In this document: one piece after another, positions 12,901 to 25,001 of the stretch
Layout of the letters: every line of letters starts with the position of its first letter
Numbering within the stretch: the stretch's first letter is position 1
DNA from: Otis tarda
Taxonomy: Eukaryota > Chordata > Aves > Otidiformes > Otididae
Assembly: GCA_026413225.1 (NCBI GenBank)
Contig: CM048553.1
Coordinates: forward strand, 40,712,001 to 40,776,000
Direction of reading: 5' to 3'
DNA: 64,000 bases
Notes under the pieces: generated by a model
Databases searched by the model: none
The model's input: the letters and a program-made list of their open reading frames with translations, nothing else
What the model was told of the DNA's origin: nothing
Program-made: the position numbers and the translations under genes

Positions 12901-14808
12901 AACTCGCTTTAGTAAATTCCTTGGATATCTGTTTCCACTTCTCTAATGTAAATAGCCGCTGTGCAGACGTTGCCTATACACCCCTATATGTTTAAGCCAT
13001 TAAATTCAGCTCCTTACTCACTGCCAGAAAACCACCTATAAGCGGTTGAAAACCAGACAATGCTGTGTCCTCTCTTGCATGGACTCTGGCATAATTTTTC
13101 ACACAACACACACCCTATTCTTATATAATTTATACAGCAATATAACATACATTAAACAGAAAGAAATGATATATTATGTAGAATTCATGTTTTGATAGGA
13201 ACTGGAATTTTTTCAGTAATAATCCCTCTCAGGCAATTCACTTTCCATCGACACGATCTTTACTGCCTTTCATCTAAATTTGCAAAATTTATAATCCTAA
13301 GCTAATCAAAGGTCAACTCAGATGCTGGCACAAACAACAATGGTTATCACTTTTACCTGAATATTGAATTATTTGCAACTCGTTCCCATCTGCTGAACTC
13401 CACATCAGCTTTGTCTTTGACCGTGCACATTGCAATTCCTTCCTACCAGAAGATTCTCTTCTGGCTCATGGTCAGTTGGACACTATCGTATGCTGGTAGG
13501 ACCAGCTCGGTCCAAGTATGTTCACCTTCAGTGAGTGCCATATGAGGTGTTTTACTCCTACTTCAAATAACTTGGCTGTCAAGTCAATTAATTCTAAGTG
13601 CAGGAGAAGAAATACACTCTCTGAAGTTGAAAAGCTTGCCAAAGGGAAAAAGTAGTATTAATAAGGAAATTGTAATGCTCATTTACTGCATGGAACTTTT
13701 CAGTATCTTTCTCAATGTTTCATAATACCATACCCAGTGAGAGCCCAAAAGGCAGGTGGATGAAACAGTCAGAAATCCTGACCTAACAAAAAAAGGATTT
13801 TTACCACTTACCAGTAAAAAACACCAATATAGTCCTTCACTACCCCCGCAAAATCTACGGGCACCTCCCAGAGCAGATTCTCCCTTTCTATCAGTAATTT
13901 CCAGAGTTCTGAAAGTCAGACGTACTCAAAGATGACAAAAAGACATCAGCCCACAGGCATGTCAGTAATAACAGCAGCTTCCATAGAGGACAGTCATCAC
14001 TAGCACTTGTCTGCACATCTTGTAATTTCAGTTTGGTTTTGATGTGCGTAGTTGGGAGGGTGGTTTACTCAGAAGAATTCTTCTGTTCTCTCTGTAAAGT
14101 TATACCTCAAAAGTTTACTATATTTGAGGAATAAGAGCTGATCTTCCCGGAGCTATTGGCATAAAAGCAATAGGAAGCAGAGAAAATACAAATAAAAACT
14201 ACAGTGTTATGATACAGATAAGTGTGTGGGGCTATATAATTTGGGACAATTGGTATTCTCGTTACAATCATGAAGGAAAACCTTAAGAATTTCAGACAAA
14301 TTTCTTGGAGATAATCACATTAAGCGTTATATCTCAGAAATAGAAAATTTATATTTATCTAATGAAGAGTCTGTAGTGTGCCAGATGGGAATTCAAATAG
14401 GAAGGTGGAAGGAATATCAAATCCTAAAAAGGAAAGGCAAGAGCTTAGGGAGGAGAAGCCGCCTTTGACAGTGAAGCTCAGATTTAACTGAGGTTATGGA
14501 GACTAAATAAAGGGGGAAGAATTTTTGGAACAATAAAGGTACAGCAAATAGTGTACCGTGAAAAGAAGAGTGAGAGAAAGAGAAAATACAGTAGTATTTA
14601 GTCTTTTTTCTCCCAAGATTGGTAACAGAAAGATTTGTGGCAGACAGGCTACAATGGGATAAAGCCAGAATTGTAAGTAAGCATGTAAAAAGTAAAGGGG
14701 AGACACAACCAGGTAAAAATATTCAAGGAAAAAAAAAAATCACTTTATTAAAATGGAAAAGGACTAAGAACATACTACCATTTGAACAAAACTGTTTTAT
14801 TCCACAGA
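9971..14808. other. Intergenic AT-rich DNA with two weak candidates
   Basis: Mostly single-copy AT-rich DNA with an A-rich run at about 11950-11981. Two weak coding candidates lie inside it: a basic 79-codon ORF at 11061-11300 and an exon-like segment at 12225-12326. Nothing else is supported. Confidence 0.45.
12225..12326 (+). CDS. Weak candidate exon, plus strand
   Basis: The segment lies between a good acceptor (pyrimidine tract ending ttttccttcag) and a strong donor (gagaact then GTAAGTTTC). It is 102 nt, open in one frame for 34 codons, and phase 0 at both ends. It sits in a 140-codon ORF (12030-12452). I do not recognise the peptide, which is Cys- and Thr-rich with no clear domain. No neighbouring plus-strand exon was found to join it to, so chance agreement of splice signals is quite possible. 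Confidence 0.2.
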
Positions 14809-15116
14809 TGGGGAGAGACTGCTCAGTAGGGCCTGTTGTGATAGGACAAGGGGTAATGGTTTTAAGATAGAGGGAGGCAGATTTAGATTAGCTATTATGA
14901 AAAAATTTTTTACAATGAGGTTTGTAGAACACTGGAATAGGTTGCCCAGAGAGGTGGTGGATGCCCCATCCCTGGAAACATTCAAGGCCAGGTTGGATAA
15001 GGCTCTGAGCAACCTGATCTAGTTGGGGATGTCCCTGCTCCTTGCAGGGGAGTTGGACTAGATGAGCTTTGAAGGTCCCTTCCAACCCAAACCATTCTAT
15101 GATTCTATAATTCTAT
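14809..15116 (+). mobile_element. CR1 LINE 3' fragment
   Basis: About 300 bp of CR1 3' sequence. It starts at 'ggggagagactgctcagtaggg', passes through 'gataggacaaggggtaatgg' and 'gttgcccagagaggtggtgg', and ends with 'ttggactagatgagcttt', 'ccttccaaccc' and attctatg-type repeats. It closely resembles the 3' half of the copy at 49832-50503, which suggests the same or a sister subfamily. It is 5'-truncated, and only remnants of the end of the ORF2 reading frame remain. Confidence 0.93.
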
Positions 15117-15630
15117 ATAGATTATGCTTAACGTAACCTGGGTATATGCTTAATTTTGTCTATGTCCCTAACCTTCTATAGCTTGAATATTCTTACTGTA
15201 TTTATTTGTGGCAAAACTTGAGCTTTAAGATTATCCAGAGGCTGGCTTAAAAAGCAAAGAGAAAGGATTTTTCCATTTTGATAGGAAGCAAAAAGATGCA
15301 GAAGTTATGTAGCTAACATATGTATACAAAACAGTGGGAAAAAAAAAAAAAGCATGAACTGACTTTTGCTAAATACAGCTATTAAATGTATTTTCATTCT
15401 TTTAACTGTAAGGTTTTTATTGACAGCATTAAAGCTATTCAGGAATGGCTTTATTCATGAATCAAAATGATTATGCACACATCAAATATCTATTATTTCA
15501 GGTCTTACTTGAAATCAGCATGTTATCAACCTCTGAAAAAACAGAATAATTAGTCAGGTTGACATAAAATTGCTTTCCAAAACATTCAGAAGCAAGTCAA
15601 CAAATAAGTCTTTTTCTTGCCTTTTCCAAA

Positions 15631-15651
15631 GGGGGGGGGGGGGGGGGGGGG
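15631..15651. repeat. 21-base G homopolymer
   Basis: An uninterrupted run of 21 G is followed by CGGC and sits in otherwise AT-rich DNA. Such a tract can form G-quadruplex structures and is prone to length change and sequencing error, so the exact count is uncertain. Confidence 0.9.
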
Positions 15652-17344
15652 CGGCAAAAGCTTACATTTAAACAGGTGCACCTGAAAATGGCCTGAAACC
15701 AGGCAGCTTTAAGCTTTACAGTTATTCACACTTCACAAATAAAATTTTACCACACCAGAGGAGCGAGGAGAGAAATGACAGTCCTACCTTGTTATAGACT
15801 TTCACATCAAGATATTTACCACCATCCTATCATTGTCAAATCTGATTATAAACCAGGGATCAGCAAGCAGGAGATTAAAGGCTCATCTGAGGAGATGGAA
15901 CAAATGAAATAGATTAAAACTGCCCATACTGTGTTGGTTTTACGGAAACAGTTATCCAGACGGAGGGACTGTTGGAATTACAGAGGAGAGCTCTCACTCC
16001 CTCTCTGGTTTTGAAATGTAAATGAAAATTGTTGGAATTGTCGAACAGCAAGTCCTAACTTCTTAAAAATATATTGTGGGAGTCTCCTCATGTTAATAAG
16101 CTTTGTGGAGCACCGGATCAGCATTATATTAAACAGAGATCCTTGCTGATCCCTGGGCTTTCTCTGTGCTTACAGGAAATTTTTTTTCTTCACAGGCATT
16201 ATATGCATTCAGTTTCTGTACTTAAGAAGTACTTATTGCAGGGTGGTCTGTTAGGGGGGTACTCAAGCTGCCACAGGAGCACTAAGGTCATTGGAGCCAT
16301 TACCTACCTGAAGCTGCTTTAGAGAAGCTGCAGCCCAAAAAGCAGAAGTGGTCAGCTGAGAAAGCAGGACAGAAGCCTGGAAATAGAGGTTTGTGTACAT
16401 AGTCTCTACTGGATGGATGCTTGAAGGGTTAAAATGCTGGATTTTACTGCTCAAGAAGAAAAAGTAGTGCAGGGGGTTTTTTTTAAGTTGCCTTTTCCAC
16501 TGCCACCTAACTAAACTAATAAATGACAGTCTGCACTTTCAGTTGCCACAATGTCATGCCCTAATTTTACAGTTTAGGCCCTAAAGATGAGATGATGCAA
16601 GTTGAAAATGGGTATCCTTCAATTGTCTGACGCTCTGTAAAACCATAATCTTTCCAGTACGAATAAATATATTGCAGAATGGCCAGTAGCCTCAGCCTCT
16701 GTAAGCAATGATGTGACACGTTTCAAGTCTTCCCTTCCACGAGCAACACCTCAGAGAGGAGGCAAACACACACACAGGCACTCCACACATACCTAATTTT
16801 AATTTGGGAGCTACATGGACCCAAATCTGTGCCTGTTGCTTCCTGCGTAAGAGCAGGTGCAAGCACATTCGGGGCACCATCTCCTATAGCATGCAACAAA
16901 GAGTCTCTCCCAGAAATGTGCTAGGTGTAGGAGTAGTAGATCATCAGGACAGAGCAAGTTCAATTTCATTCTCCGTGAACTGCAAATGCAATTTCTCTTG
17001 CTGCATCCTGGGAAAAGTACAGCAGCAAAACTATCCTCCCACGGTGGATTTACTAAAGTGATTTTTAAAAAATGAATGGAAACAGAGGAAAAAAAAATCC
17101 TATGCAGAATAAAACTCTGCTGCTTTTACATTTTTTCAGTTATACCATCGAAAATGGAAGTTCCGCTCTGACATTTTAAAATAATTTATTTTCTTTCAGC
17201 TACTAATAAAGATTTAAAAAGTTTTTTTGAGGAAAATAAAATCACTACACAGAAAGCCAGGATAATCACTTTTGCTGTCCTCCCCATCCTCCCACTTTTT
17301 CCTTTACAGGTTTTTTTTTTTGTTTTACTCCCTATATTCTTCAC

Positions 17345-17466
17345 CTGAAGTCAAACCTGCTGTTTATGGCATCACAGCTGTGATGGTTGCTGTGGAGGCG
17401 ATTATGATGTACAGAGCCAAAACTGATGAGTTCAAATTTGGAATGAGCAGCATTATCTCGTAAAAT
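17345..17466 (-). CDS. Candidate exon or conserved element (strand uncertain)
   Basis: On the minus strand, a strong polypyrimidine tract and 'ttggacag' acceptor precede 122 nt of open frame, which ends at a good donor (GACTTCAG then GTGAAG). It enters in phase 0 and leaves in phase 2. On the plus strand the same DNA is also open, from an acceptor at 17309 ('cctttacag') to a TAA at 17461-17463. That frame gives a hydrophobic peptide containing KPAVYGITAVMVAVEA. I do not recognise either peptide. Balanced base composition within AT-rich flanks, with both strands open, would also suit a conserved noncoding element. Confidence 0.25.
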
Positions 17467-18470
17467 CTGTCCAAAGTAGTAGTAGATTTTTTTTGAAAGA
17501 AGAAAAAAAAAACAGAGCACATACATTGAAAACAAGTAAATTAACTTCTTAAATGATTGTTTCCCATCACCTTTCATTGTCACAACTGTTTTCAGATGTT
17601 ACTCCAATGGTTGTAGAGACTGAGTGCTAAGCTGCACGTATGGAAACAAGTACGCAACATGAACAGACAGCACTAACACAGATGGCAGCAGTTCCTAGCC
17701 ACGCTCCTCCGTAGTGCCTGCTGTGATTTCCATCTTCTTCTGTAGCAAAAACACACAAACAACAAAACATGGTAACAGACATGCACTACACAGTGCTGCT
17801 CTGACAATGAAAGTACTTCATGTCACCCTTGGTACAGCACTTTTGTCTGTATCAGATTCAAGACCCAATAAGTTATGACGAGAGCACGCAGATGCCTGAA
17901 AAAGCTATTACTTCATTTTAAGTCCTTCTGCAACACAGATTAGTTTCCTATGCACCTTCTCACACATATACACATTTAAAAATACAACTGGTGAAGTACA
18001 GGTGCTAATTCTCCAGAAACGTGTTAAAGATTACAAACAGGAGAAATCTGTCTTTTCATTTGCATCACAAAGTCAGTCACTGCCAAATTTGCACAACTTT
18101 GGTAACAGATACAGTCCTTAATCTTTCCCTACATTAGAAAAATCTTAAATGACTTAAATTAACTGAATTATTTTCTAAAGCATGTGTTGCCCCTAACACC
18201 TGAAGTATTACTAGGAGCGTAAGGTCCAAGGAAAACTATTGAACAAAGATTTCTGGATCAGACTTGTAAGGATAGAAATGTTTATGCATCTACTTGTTAA
18301 AAATCAGAACTTGCAAAGAGAAGTGGGACAAACAAAATCAGGTAACAGATTTTAAAACTGAACAAACAAACAACAGTTGAAAACAAGACAAGCAAGATAA
18401 GACTTTCAAAACTGAGACTTCCAGAACTCAAGGAAAGATTTTATTAAAATATTATTAAGCAAAGGACACA

Positions 18471-18940
18471 GACTTGTTGGAGCGAGTCCAGAGGAGGGCC
18501 ACAAAGATGATCAGAGGGCTGGAGCACCTCTCCTATGAGGACAGGCTGAGAGAGTTGGGGCTGTTCAGCCTGGAAAAGAGAAGGCTCTGGGGAGACCTTA
18601 CAGTGGCCTTCTAGTACCTAAAGGGGGCCTACAAGAAAGCTGGAGAGGGACTTTTGACAAGGGCATGTAGTTATAGGACAAGGGGTAACAGCTTTAAACT
18701 GAAAGAGAATAATTTAGATTAGATGTAAGGAGAAATTCTTTATTGTGAGGGTCGTGAGGCACTGGAACAAGTTAGGCAGAGAAGTTGTGGATGCCCCATC
18801 TCTGGAAGTGTGCAAGGCCAGGTTGGATGGGGCTTTGAGCGACCTGGTCTAGTGGAAAGTGTCTCTGCTCAAGGCAGGTGGGTTGGAACTACATGATCTT
18901 TAGGGTCCCTTCCAATCCAAACCATTCCATGATTCTTTGA
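18471..18940 (+). mobile_element. CR1 LINE fragment (ORF2 end plus 3' UTR)
   Basis: About 470 bp of CR1. It starts in the ORF2 segment corresponding to 'gtccagaggagggccacaaa', includes the stretch encoding an [17 protein letters not shown]-like sequence, and ends with 'ccttccaatcc' and a worn attccatg repeat. In-frame stops (for example 'ccttctagtacc') show it is inactive. It is more diverged than the copies at 14809 and 49832, so it is probably older. Confidence 0.92.
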
Positions 18941-20604
18941 TAAAGAAAGTGATTCTCTAAACAATCTTTTAACCAAGTGCCTTGAGAGTGCCCATGGATG
19001 AATGTATCCTATTACATGATTGCAGAAGCATTAAAAAATTAATTATACCAAACAGTTTAATTTATTAGGATACATGAGGCAATGTCTGTAATACCAAAAA
19101 TTATGAAGTACTTCCTTGGAAAGAAAAACAGTACTCTTCTACACCAAGAAAATATATTATCAGCAAGGTTGTACTACTGCATGCAGGCTGTGTTGCATGA
19201 TAATTTCTTACATGGGAATATCATTGGAAAACAGTGAAATTCACTGGTAGGTTTGTACACAAGAGGATACCAGGACATAAAGATGAAATGGAGCCACAGT
19301 TTTTTCAGCAGATTCCTCAAGCCAGACACAGGGGACACCTGCAGAAACCCACCCCCCTTGCTAGCAAGGTGGCATGTGGAGCCGCAGAGCAGGCAGCCAT
19401 GCTATTAAGCCAAAGCAGGGACCCACAGAGTGCTGGGAGCCCAGATCCAACAGGACCATCAGGGTTCCAGACTCCTTGCCAAAGAAGCCGGAGACAGAAC
19501 CCAGAAAGTTTGTGAAAGGCTCCTGAAGTTCACAAATGCATTCAGTGAACATCGGGCCTGTAGCTACAGGGCTGAAATTTGGTCATGGCCTCCTTGCTCT
19601 TGACTGTGGAGTTCAAAAAGTGCAGTTAAGGGTTCAGTGAAATGCATGTTGGGTTCATGGACAATTTTAACATCTTTTTTCCTTTTTTTTTTTTTTCCTT
19701 TTTAGTAATCTAACTTAGGCTTTGGATGACTCAAAGGAATACATTGAGCTTGTTATTTAATTCTACAGATTTGTGGGCAAGCCTAGGGCCAAGAGGCACA
19801 CAAGCTTTCTACTAACAGAAGCTAGCAAAATGGCCTCTGCTACAGAGTGCAGTGCAGGAACATTTAAACAGACCCAACACTAGTTCTCTTCCTTCAACAC
19901 TGTTGAAGAGAGGTGCACCAGAGATTGGTGGTCTTACTCTAGAAGAGAGTAAAAGGTAGAAATACATATTGAGTCTGAACCTCTAAGTCAAGACCAATGG
20001 ATATGGGATACAAACTCATCATATTTAAGGAAGAGACAAAGCAAAATACAGTGGTCTGAAGACTGAAGTCCTCAGCCCTCTAAAACAAACAGACAAAAAA
20101 CCCAAAAGAAACAGCATTCTCTTCCAGACTCCTTCCATAATGACCTGATACCTCTGTGCTATAACTACACTGGAACATTTCAGTTACTCAAGTTGCCAAG
20201 ACTCTTCTTGTCACAAAAATCTTACCTGCACTTCTGATTTATGCAATGGGTAGTTGCAGGGCCAGATACCTGGCATACCCTTCTGTATTTCTCAAAAATT
20301 TACTGTTTCTAGGTGCACTTTGATAAGAGATTGCAAGCCTAGGAATAGTTATCACTCATTTTATTCTGAGAGCCATGCATATAAGCAAATCATTAGCTTT
20401 CCATGGTATCTTTTCTGTAATATCCTAGAATGAGGCAGTTTGTACTTTGTTTTTTAAATAATCATTGAGATCATCATTGGAATCATTTTAGCACCACTTA
20501 CTCTTGGCCTGATTTCTAAGAAGACGTGGCCTTAATCTAGAATTCCTACTTTTCCAAAGTTTTAATGCTCGATTTTGAATTCCGACTTGTGAAAAAGTAA
20601 CCAG
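18941..20604. other. Intergenic DNA, T-rich tract only
   Basis: Holds a T-rich run at about 19674-19703 and a very weak exon-like 44-nt segment (minus strand, 20226-20269). No gene is supported. The 93-codon ORF at 19234-19515 has no splice or start context that I can defend. Confidence 0.45.
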
Positions 20605-20752
20605 TTGCCAGATTGTATGCATTCTCCTTCCTTGGATGTTTTCAAGACTGGAGTGAAGAAAGCCCAGAGCAATCTGATCTCACAGCTGACAGAGAGCAGG
20701 AGACTGGACTACAGACCTTCCTTAGGACCCTTCCAATCTAAATTAGCCTATA
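20605..20752 (+). mobile_element. Old, worn CR1 3' end (probable)
   Basis: Residual CR1 pattern: 'ccttccttggatgttttcaag', 'agagcaatctgatct', 'gactacagaccttcctt' and 'cccttccaatcta' line up in order with the 3' end of younger copies, but many bases differ and the terminal octamers are lost. This is consistent with an ancient insertion. Confidence 0.6.
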
Positions 20753-23151
20753 CATTCCTCAGGTTTCCACTAGATATGCTGAACGTAATCAGAACTTAAT
20801 GGATCTAAATATTTTAATTTTATTAAAAAATAAAAAGACATATACTATTGTCATACCATACCAACAGAGAATTTTGCAACTTTTCTCTTTTTACCTTGAG
20901 AAAGCAGTAGAAGAATTTCAGTTTGCAGAATACAAAAGTCAATGGCTAAAAACGTCTATCTACCATTAAGCTGGCATAATGGAGCTGCAAGAATAAAACA
21001 GGGAAAAAAAACTAGACATAATCCAGAATGCATCTTGAGATTTACTGTCTCTGCAATGGAACAACTGCTCAAAGCTATTAAGAACTCCGAAAAACTCTCA
21101 GGTGTCACTGAATCATCACTTCTGTGAGAGCATTTTTCTGCTTCAGTCCTTGGAACAGGCAGCAAAACAGGAATTCAAAAAGTCTAGAAAATAAGCTCAC
21201 AAACTGATATGGTGCATACAGCAAGCGGCTACGTCTCAAAAGCTCAAGTCATTCAAAGATCAGAATCTCGCTCCAGTCAGTACAGTTTCTGCAATGGGAT
21301 CCTTTTCCCACCTTTATATTTGTAATATAGCCCTCTCCCAAAAAGTAAAGTAATTGAGTCGGAACCTAGCTTCGCATTCTAGACTACACATAGAAAAAAA
21401 CCCAAAACATGCGCCTATTCCGATCAGACCATTACCGCTTCTCAGTGAAAAACAACAACTCCTGTCGCACAATGAATAAAACCAGTCATAAGTTCTTTTT
21501 TGTTTTGTTAGAACTTGCCTTGGTAGGCCAAAGGCTTGAAGCAGGCTGCATCCAGCTGTACCATTAACACAAACAACTGACCATCCCTCCAGCTACTTCA
21601 GTGTTAACTGAAATCAATACCTGGACTGGGAACAGCCTGCCATAGACAACCTACAGAACGTCATCCAGACTGGAAAAGGAAGAGACTGTGTTTTCCTAAA
21701 GCATTTCTTGTGTTCTAAGAAGCACTTTACTCCAGTTTTTAAATGGGTTTGCAGACCTGGACATCTCTTGGAATTCCGAATATCTAGACAGCCAAGAATT
21801 CACACCTCTAACTTAAATAAAAATTGAAGATTGTGTTCCCATCCCCTCTAACTCAGGCTTGAATATTATAAGCCATGTATTAATGATATTGAGACATTAT
21901 TATCAGGATGTCTTCTAGTTTAAAATGATGCAGAAGCCTGGAGACATTCTGGCCAGCAGAGAACACAGCAGCTCATCTGTTTTGTGATCCTGAGTGATGT
22001 GAATGCATTGCAAGGGTGCCTCGATCCTTCTGCATACAGCTTCTCATTACAGAACCTCCTCTCACTTAGCTCCTAAAAAATTTTACTCACGCCCACTTCT
22101 TATCTAGCAGCAACCATGACCTCCCACACAAAACCACAGTGACTATTAGCCAAAGAGAAGAAACTGGTGAGGACACCTGGTTATACTATGCAAATTTACC
22201 CAATCCAGCTTCTGGAGAAAGAGCATCTCTTCTCAACCTCTCATTCCTCCCCCTCACTACAAATACCAGCAGTTTAGACAGCTCTGTAGTTTCAGAGTTT
22301 CAGAGAGAAAAGTATTGAACAAAATACTGGAATGGTTTGTACAGCAAAGCTCAATGCAGTCATTGGCACTAACAGGTCTTTTTTCTCACTTTTTTCCACA
22401 GGCTCTTGGGTTTGTTATCACAAACCTATTAAAGTCCTACTTTAATCTGCCTTCAGGAGAATGTTGTACCTATTAATTCCTACTCCTTGTTTCTACTTTT
22501 CGGTACTTTCCACAGGAACGTGGCATCAACAACTCTTAATGAAAACTGGTCATAGAGAGCACACAAAAATATTCTTAGACATCAGTGCACAAGATAAGAT
22601 CACAAGGCCATCTTAAAAAGAATATATATGTTTTACATAACATTTTACTTCTATTTATTAAGCAGATCCTTCAGTATTTACCTTCCAAATGCAACAAAGT
22701 TGGGTTTTTTTCATGGAAATAAAGGAAATAGCTTCCATGATACCACCAGACGGTGCTACTACATGCTACTAAATGAGTCAAGGTACAGCCAGTGTAATAG
22801 ATTTTTAGCAAAAGAACATTTATTTACATAACACTCGGCTTGAATAGCAACCCAAGAGCTATCTGCAAGCCCACTCACATGGCAAGAGGTGAGAATTTGC
22901 ATTTGCTGGCACAGCCTCCCTGCCACATGGCCCCTTCATTTGCACCATGTCACTTCTCTGCTCTATTAGCATCACTAAAGTAATCAAAGAATGCCACTAT
23001 AGCTTTGTTTCATTTCTTATTTAATGCTTCAATATTTTAATCAGCACTAATTTAAAATCCATCAACAAAACAGAAGATGCCAAGTGAACCTACAACAACA
23101 ACATTCCTAGTTTAACTGCTACAGATCATATATCGGCATTTCAACTCCGCT

Positions 23152-23547
23152 ATGGTTTTGCAGAATTGGAAATACTACAGCCTACCCGATTTCAAATACA
23201 TGGAGATAGAATATGAAAATGCTACAGTACAGTTTCCCGAGAAAGAGGGCTTGAATCCTAAGAGGATAGAGATATTCCAGGTTTTGCGATGGCTTATCCT
23301 TCTGCTGCTCAGAACAGCACTGGGTAAAGTCCAGCCCAAATACATATGGGAAAGCAGTCAGAGTTGCCACAGTTCCAATCAGTTATTATGGCGACGTGAT
23401 GAAACAAATTCAGTGCATAAACAGACATTCCAACTTGAGTTAATGGACAAGATGATTCATTGTTATAACATAGCAAGGCTAAATGGAAAGACAAAGGCAG
23501 ACGCTAAACTGAATGCTAAGACTGGAAACTTCCAGATGGGAGTATAA
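23152..23547 (+). CDS. Orphan ORF of 131 codons, probably not a gene
   Basis: This is the longest ORF outside repeats and the CpG island. It is Tyr/Glu/Lys-rich at the N-terminus with a hydrophobic patch near residues 45-54 (LRWLILLLLR). An acceptor-like 'ggttttgcag' lies just inside the start (about 23155-23162), and a donor-like CAG then GTTTTG follows at about 23280, so an internal exon of roughly 118 nt is conceivable. No family is recognised and no partner exon was found. In AT-rich vertebrate DNA an ORF of this length can arise by chance. Confidence 0.15.
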   Translation: MVLQNWKYYSLPDFKYMEIEYENATVQFPEKEGLNPKRIEIFQVLRWLILLLLRTALGKVQPKYIWESSQSCHSSNQLLWRRDETNSVHKQTFQLELMDKMIHCYNIARLNGKTKADAKLNAKTGNFQMGV

Positions 23548-24159
23548 AATGCCTCCAAGCCAAGGTTCCTCAAAATATAAAATACTTCAGAATGTACTAA
23601 AAATGAGATAGTTTCTATAGTTCTGTCAGAGTAATCATTTCACCTAGCTTCACAATTTTAAACAGCAAGAGCCAAACAATCAGGAAAGTGATTTTTTTTC
23701 CCCACTTTTAAAGCACACCTTGCATTTCCCAGCAAAGTGATTTGTGATCTCTGATTAAAACTCTCCAAATCTTCTGTAAAAAAAAAAGGTCAGGAAAATA
23801 AATCTGTTATGGAATGGAGGAGAAGTCTTTGGTTTCTTAACTACATTTCTGTGCCAAAATTAGATTTAAATAAATATTATAAAACTGTATTTGGAGTCTG
23901 CTTCTAAGATGTAGATGGTGAGTTTGTCATTCTGTTGTAAATTCAAATTTAGAATAATCCATGGATTTGTAGCTCTGATTATTTCTAATTATGCAAGCTG
24001 TAATGCTAGATTTTATCAATATCATAAATAACCTCTTCCATGAACTAGGGGGGAAAGGCACATACAGCCATGTAACACATATCTACTGGTTTTACCACAC
24101 ACATTTCTGGCCATGAAGGGTATTACCTTTTTACAGCAACACTATTGTAAACTAATTTG

Positions 24160-24222
24160 AAAAACAAAACAAAACCAAAAAACCAAACCAACAAAAAACC
24201 AACCAGCCAATCAAAACAAAAC
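24160..24222. repeat. (CAAAA)n-type simple sequence
   Basis: Imperfect runs of CAAAA, CCAAAA and CCAA units make up an A/C-only stretch of about 60 bases. It is a low-complexity repeat with no coding meaning. Confidence 0.8.
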
Positions 24223-24953
24223 ATACACAGAATGGAACTTAACTCCTAAATCACACAAGTTCTTTAAGAAGTTGTGCCTATTATGTATATAGTCTGATTA
24301 AGGTAAGTAAAAAAAGGTGTCAGCTAGCCCTTACATCAAGGAGAAGTCTTGATTTTGACTCAGCAAGTCAAAATATGTTTGGTAAACCAACCCTTCTTGC
24401 TTTCCAGGTCCCTTTACCCATCCATTTGTCTTGAAAGCCATGCCTTCACAGCAAGGTCAGCATTGCCCATGGCAAACACACACTCACTGACTGGTGAGAC
24501 CCCAAAAGTGGCTGAGGCATCAAAGTTTTAGCAGATCTACATAGAAATAATGTCAATGTTCACACTTTCTGAACATATAGGCTAGAAAAATATTTTAAAA
24601 TTTAAAGCCTATCTGCAGATTGTTCCAGCTGATCACAGAAAAAAGGTTTGCTTGCTTCAAGAAGAGAGCTTCTATTCTTTTATATTAAGCAGATTTATAT
24701 GTACATATAAATATATATATATAAACGACTACATGAATTTCAGACATTTACTTTTACAAATACTACAATAAAGCCACACGTAAAAAGTGAGGCACAGAGA
24801 ACTACGCCTCCAGCAAAACAGAAGATTTGGTTATGACTACCTCAGTATGACCAAGAACATTATTTCCCAGGAGACAGAGAAGGAAAAAGGAACAAGTTGA
24901 CAGAAAATACTGAAGCACATTCTTGAATATTTCAAGAAGAAATGTGTGAAGAT

Positions 24954-25001
24954 GAGAACATCTGAAACTGGAAAGTTGAGAACATCTGAAACTGGAAAGT
25001 T
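24954..25001. repeat. Exact 24-bp tandem duplication
   Basis: Two identical 24-bp units, GAGAACATCTGAAACTGGAA followed by AGTT, lie back to back at 24954-24977 and 24978-25001. Because 24 is a multiple of three, the duplication keeps all frames open. Two exact copies suggest a recent slippage event, possibly polymorphic. Confidence 0.9.

Larger units (their letters stand above)
15117..18470. other. AT-rich DNA with poly-G tract and one exon-like segment
   Basis: Single-copy AT-rich DNA. It contains a poly-A run at about 15338-15352, a 21-base G run (15631-15651) and an exon-like segment near 17310-17466 that is open on both strands. No gene is firmly supported. Confidence 0.45.

Noticed and set aside
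15788-15826. 39-nt minus-strand exon-like segment reading GGKYLDVKVYNK
   Set aside because: The donor is fair but the acceptor lacks a pyrimidine tract, and the segment does not fit the phase of any neighbouring candidate.
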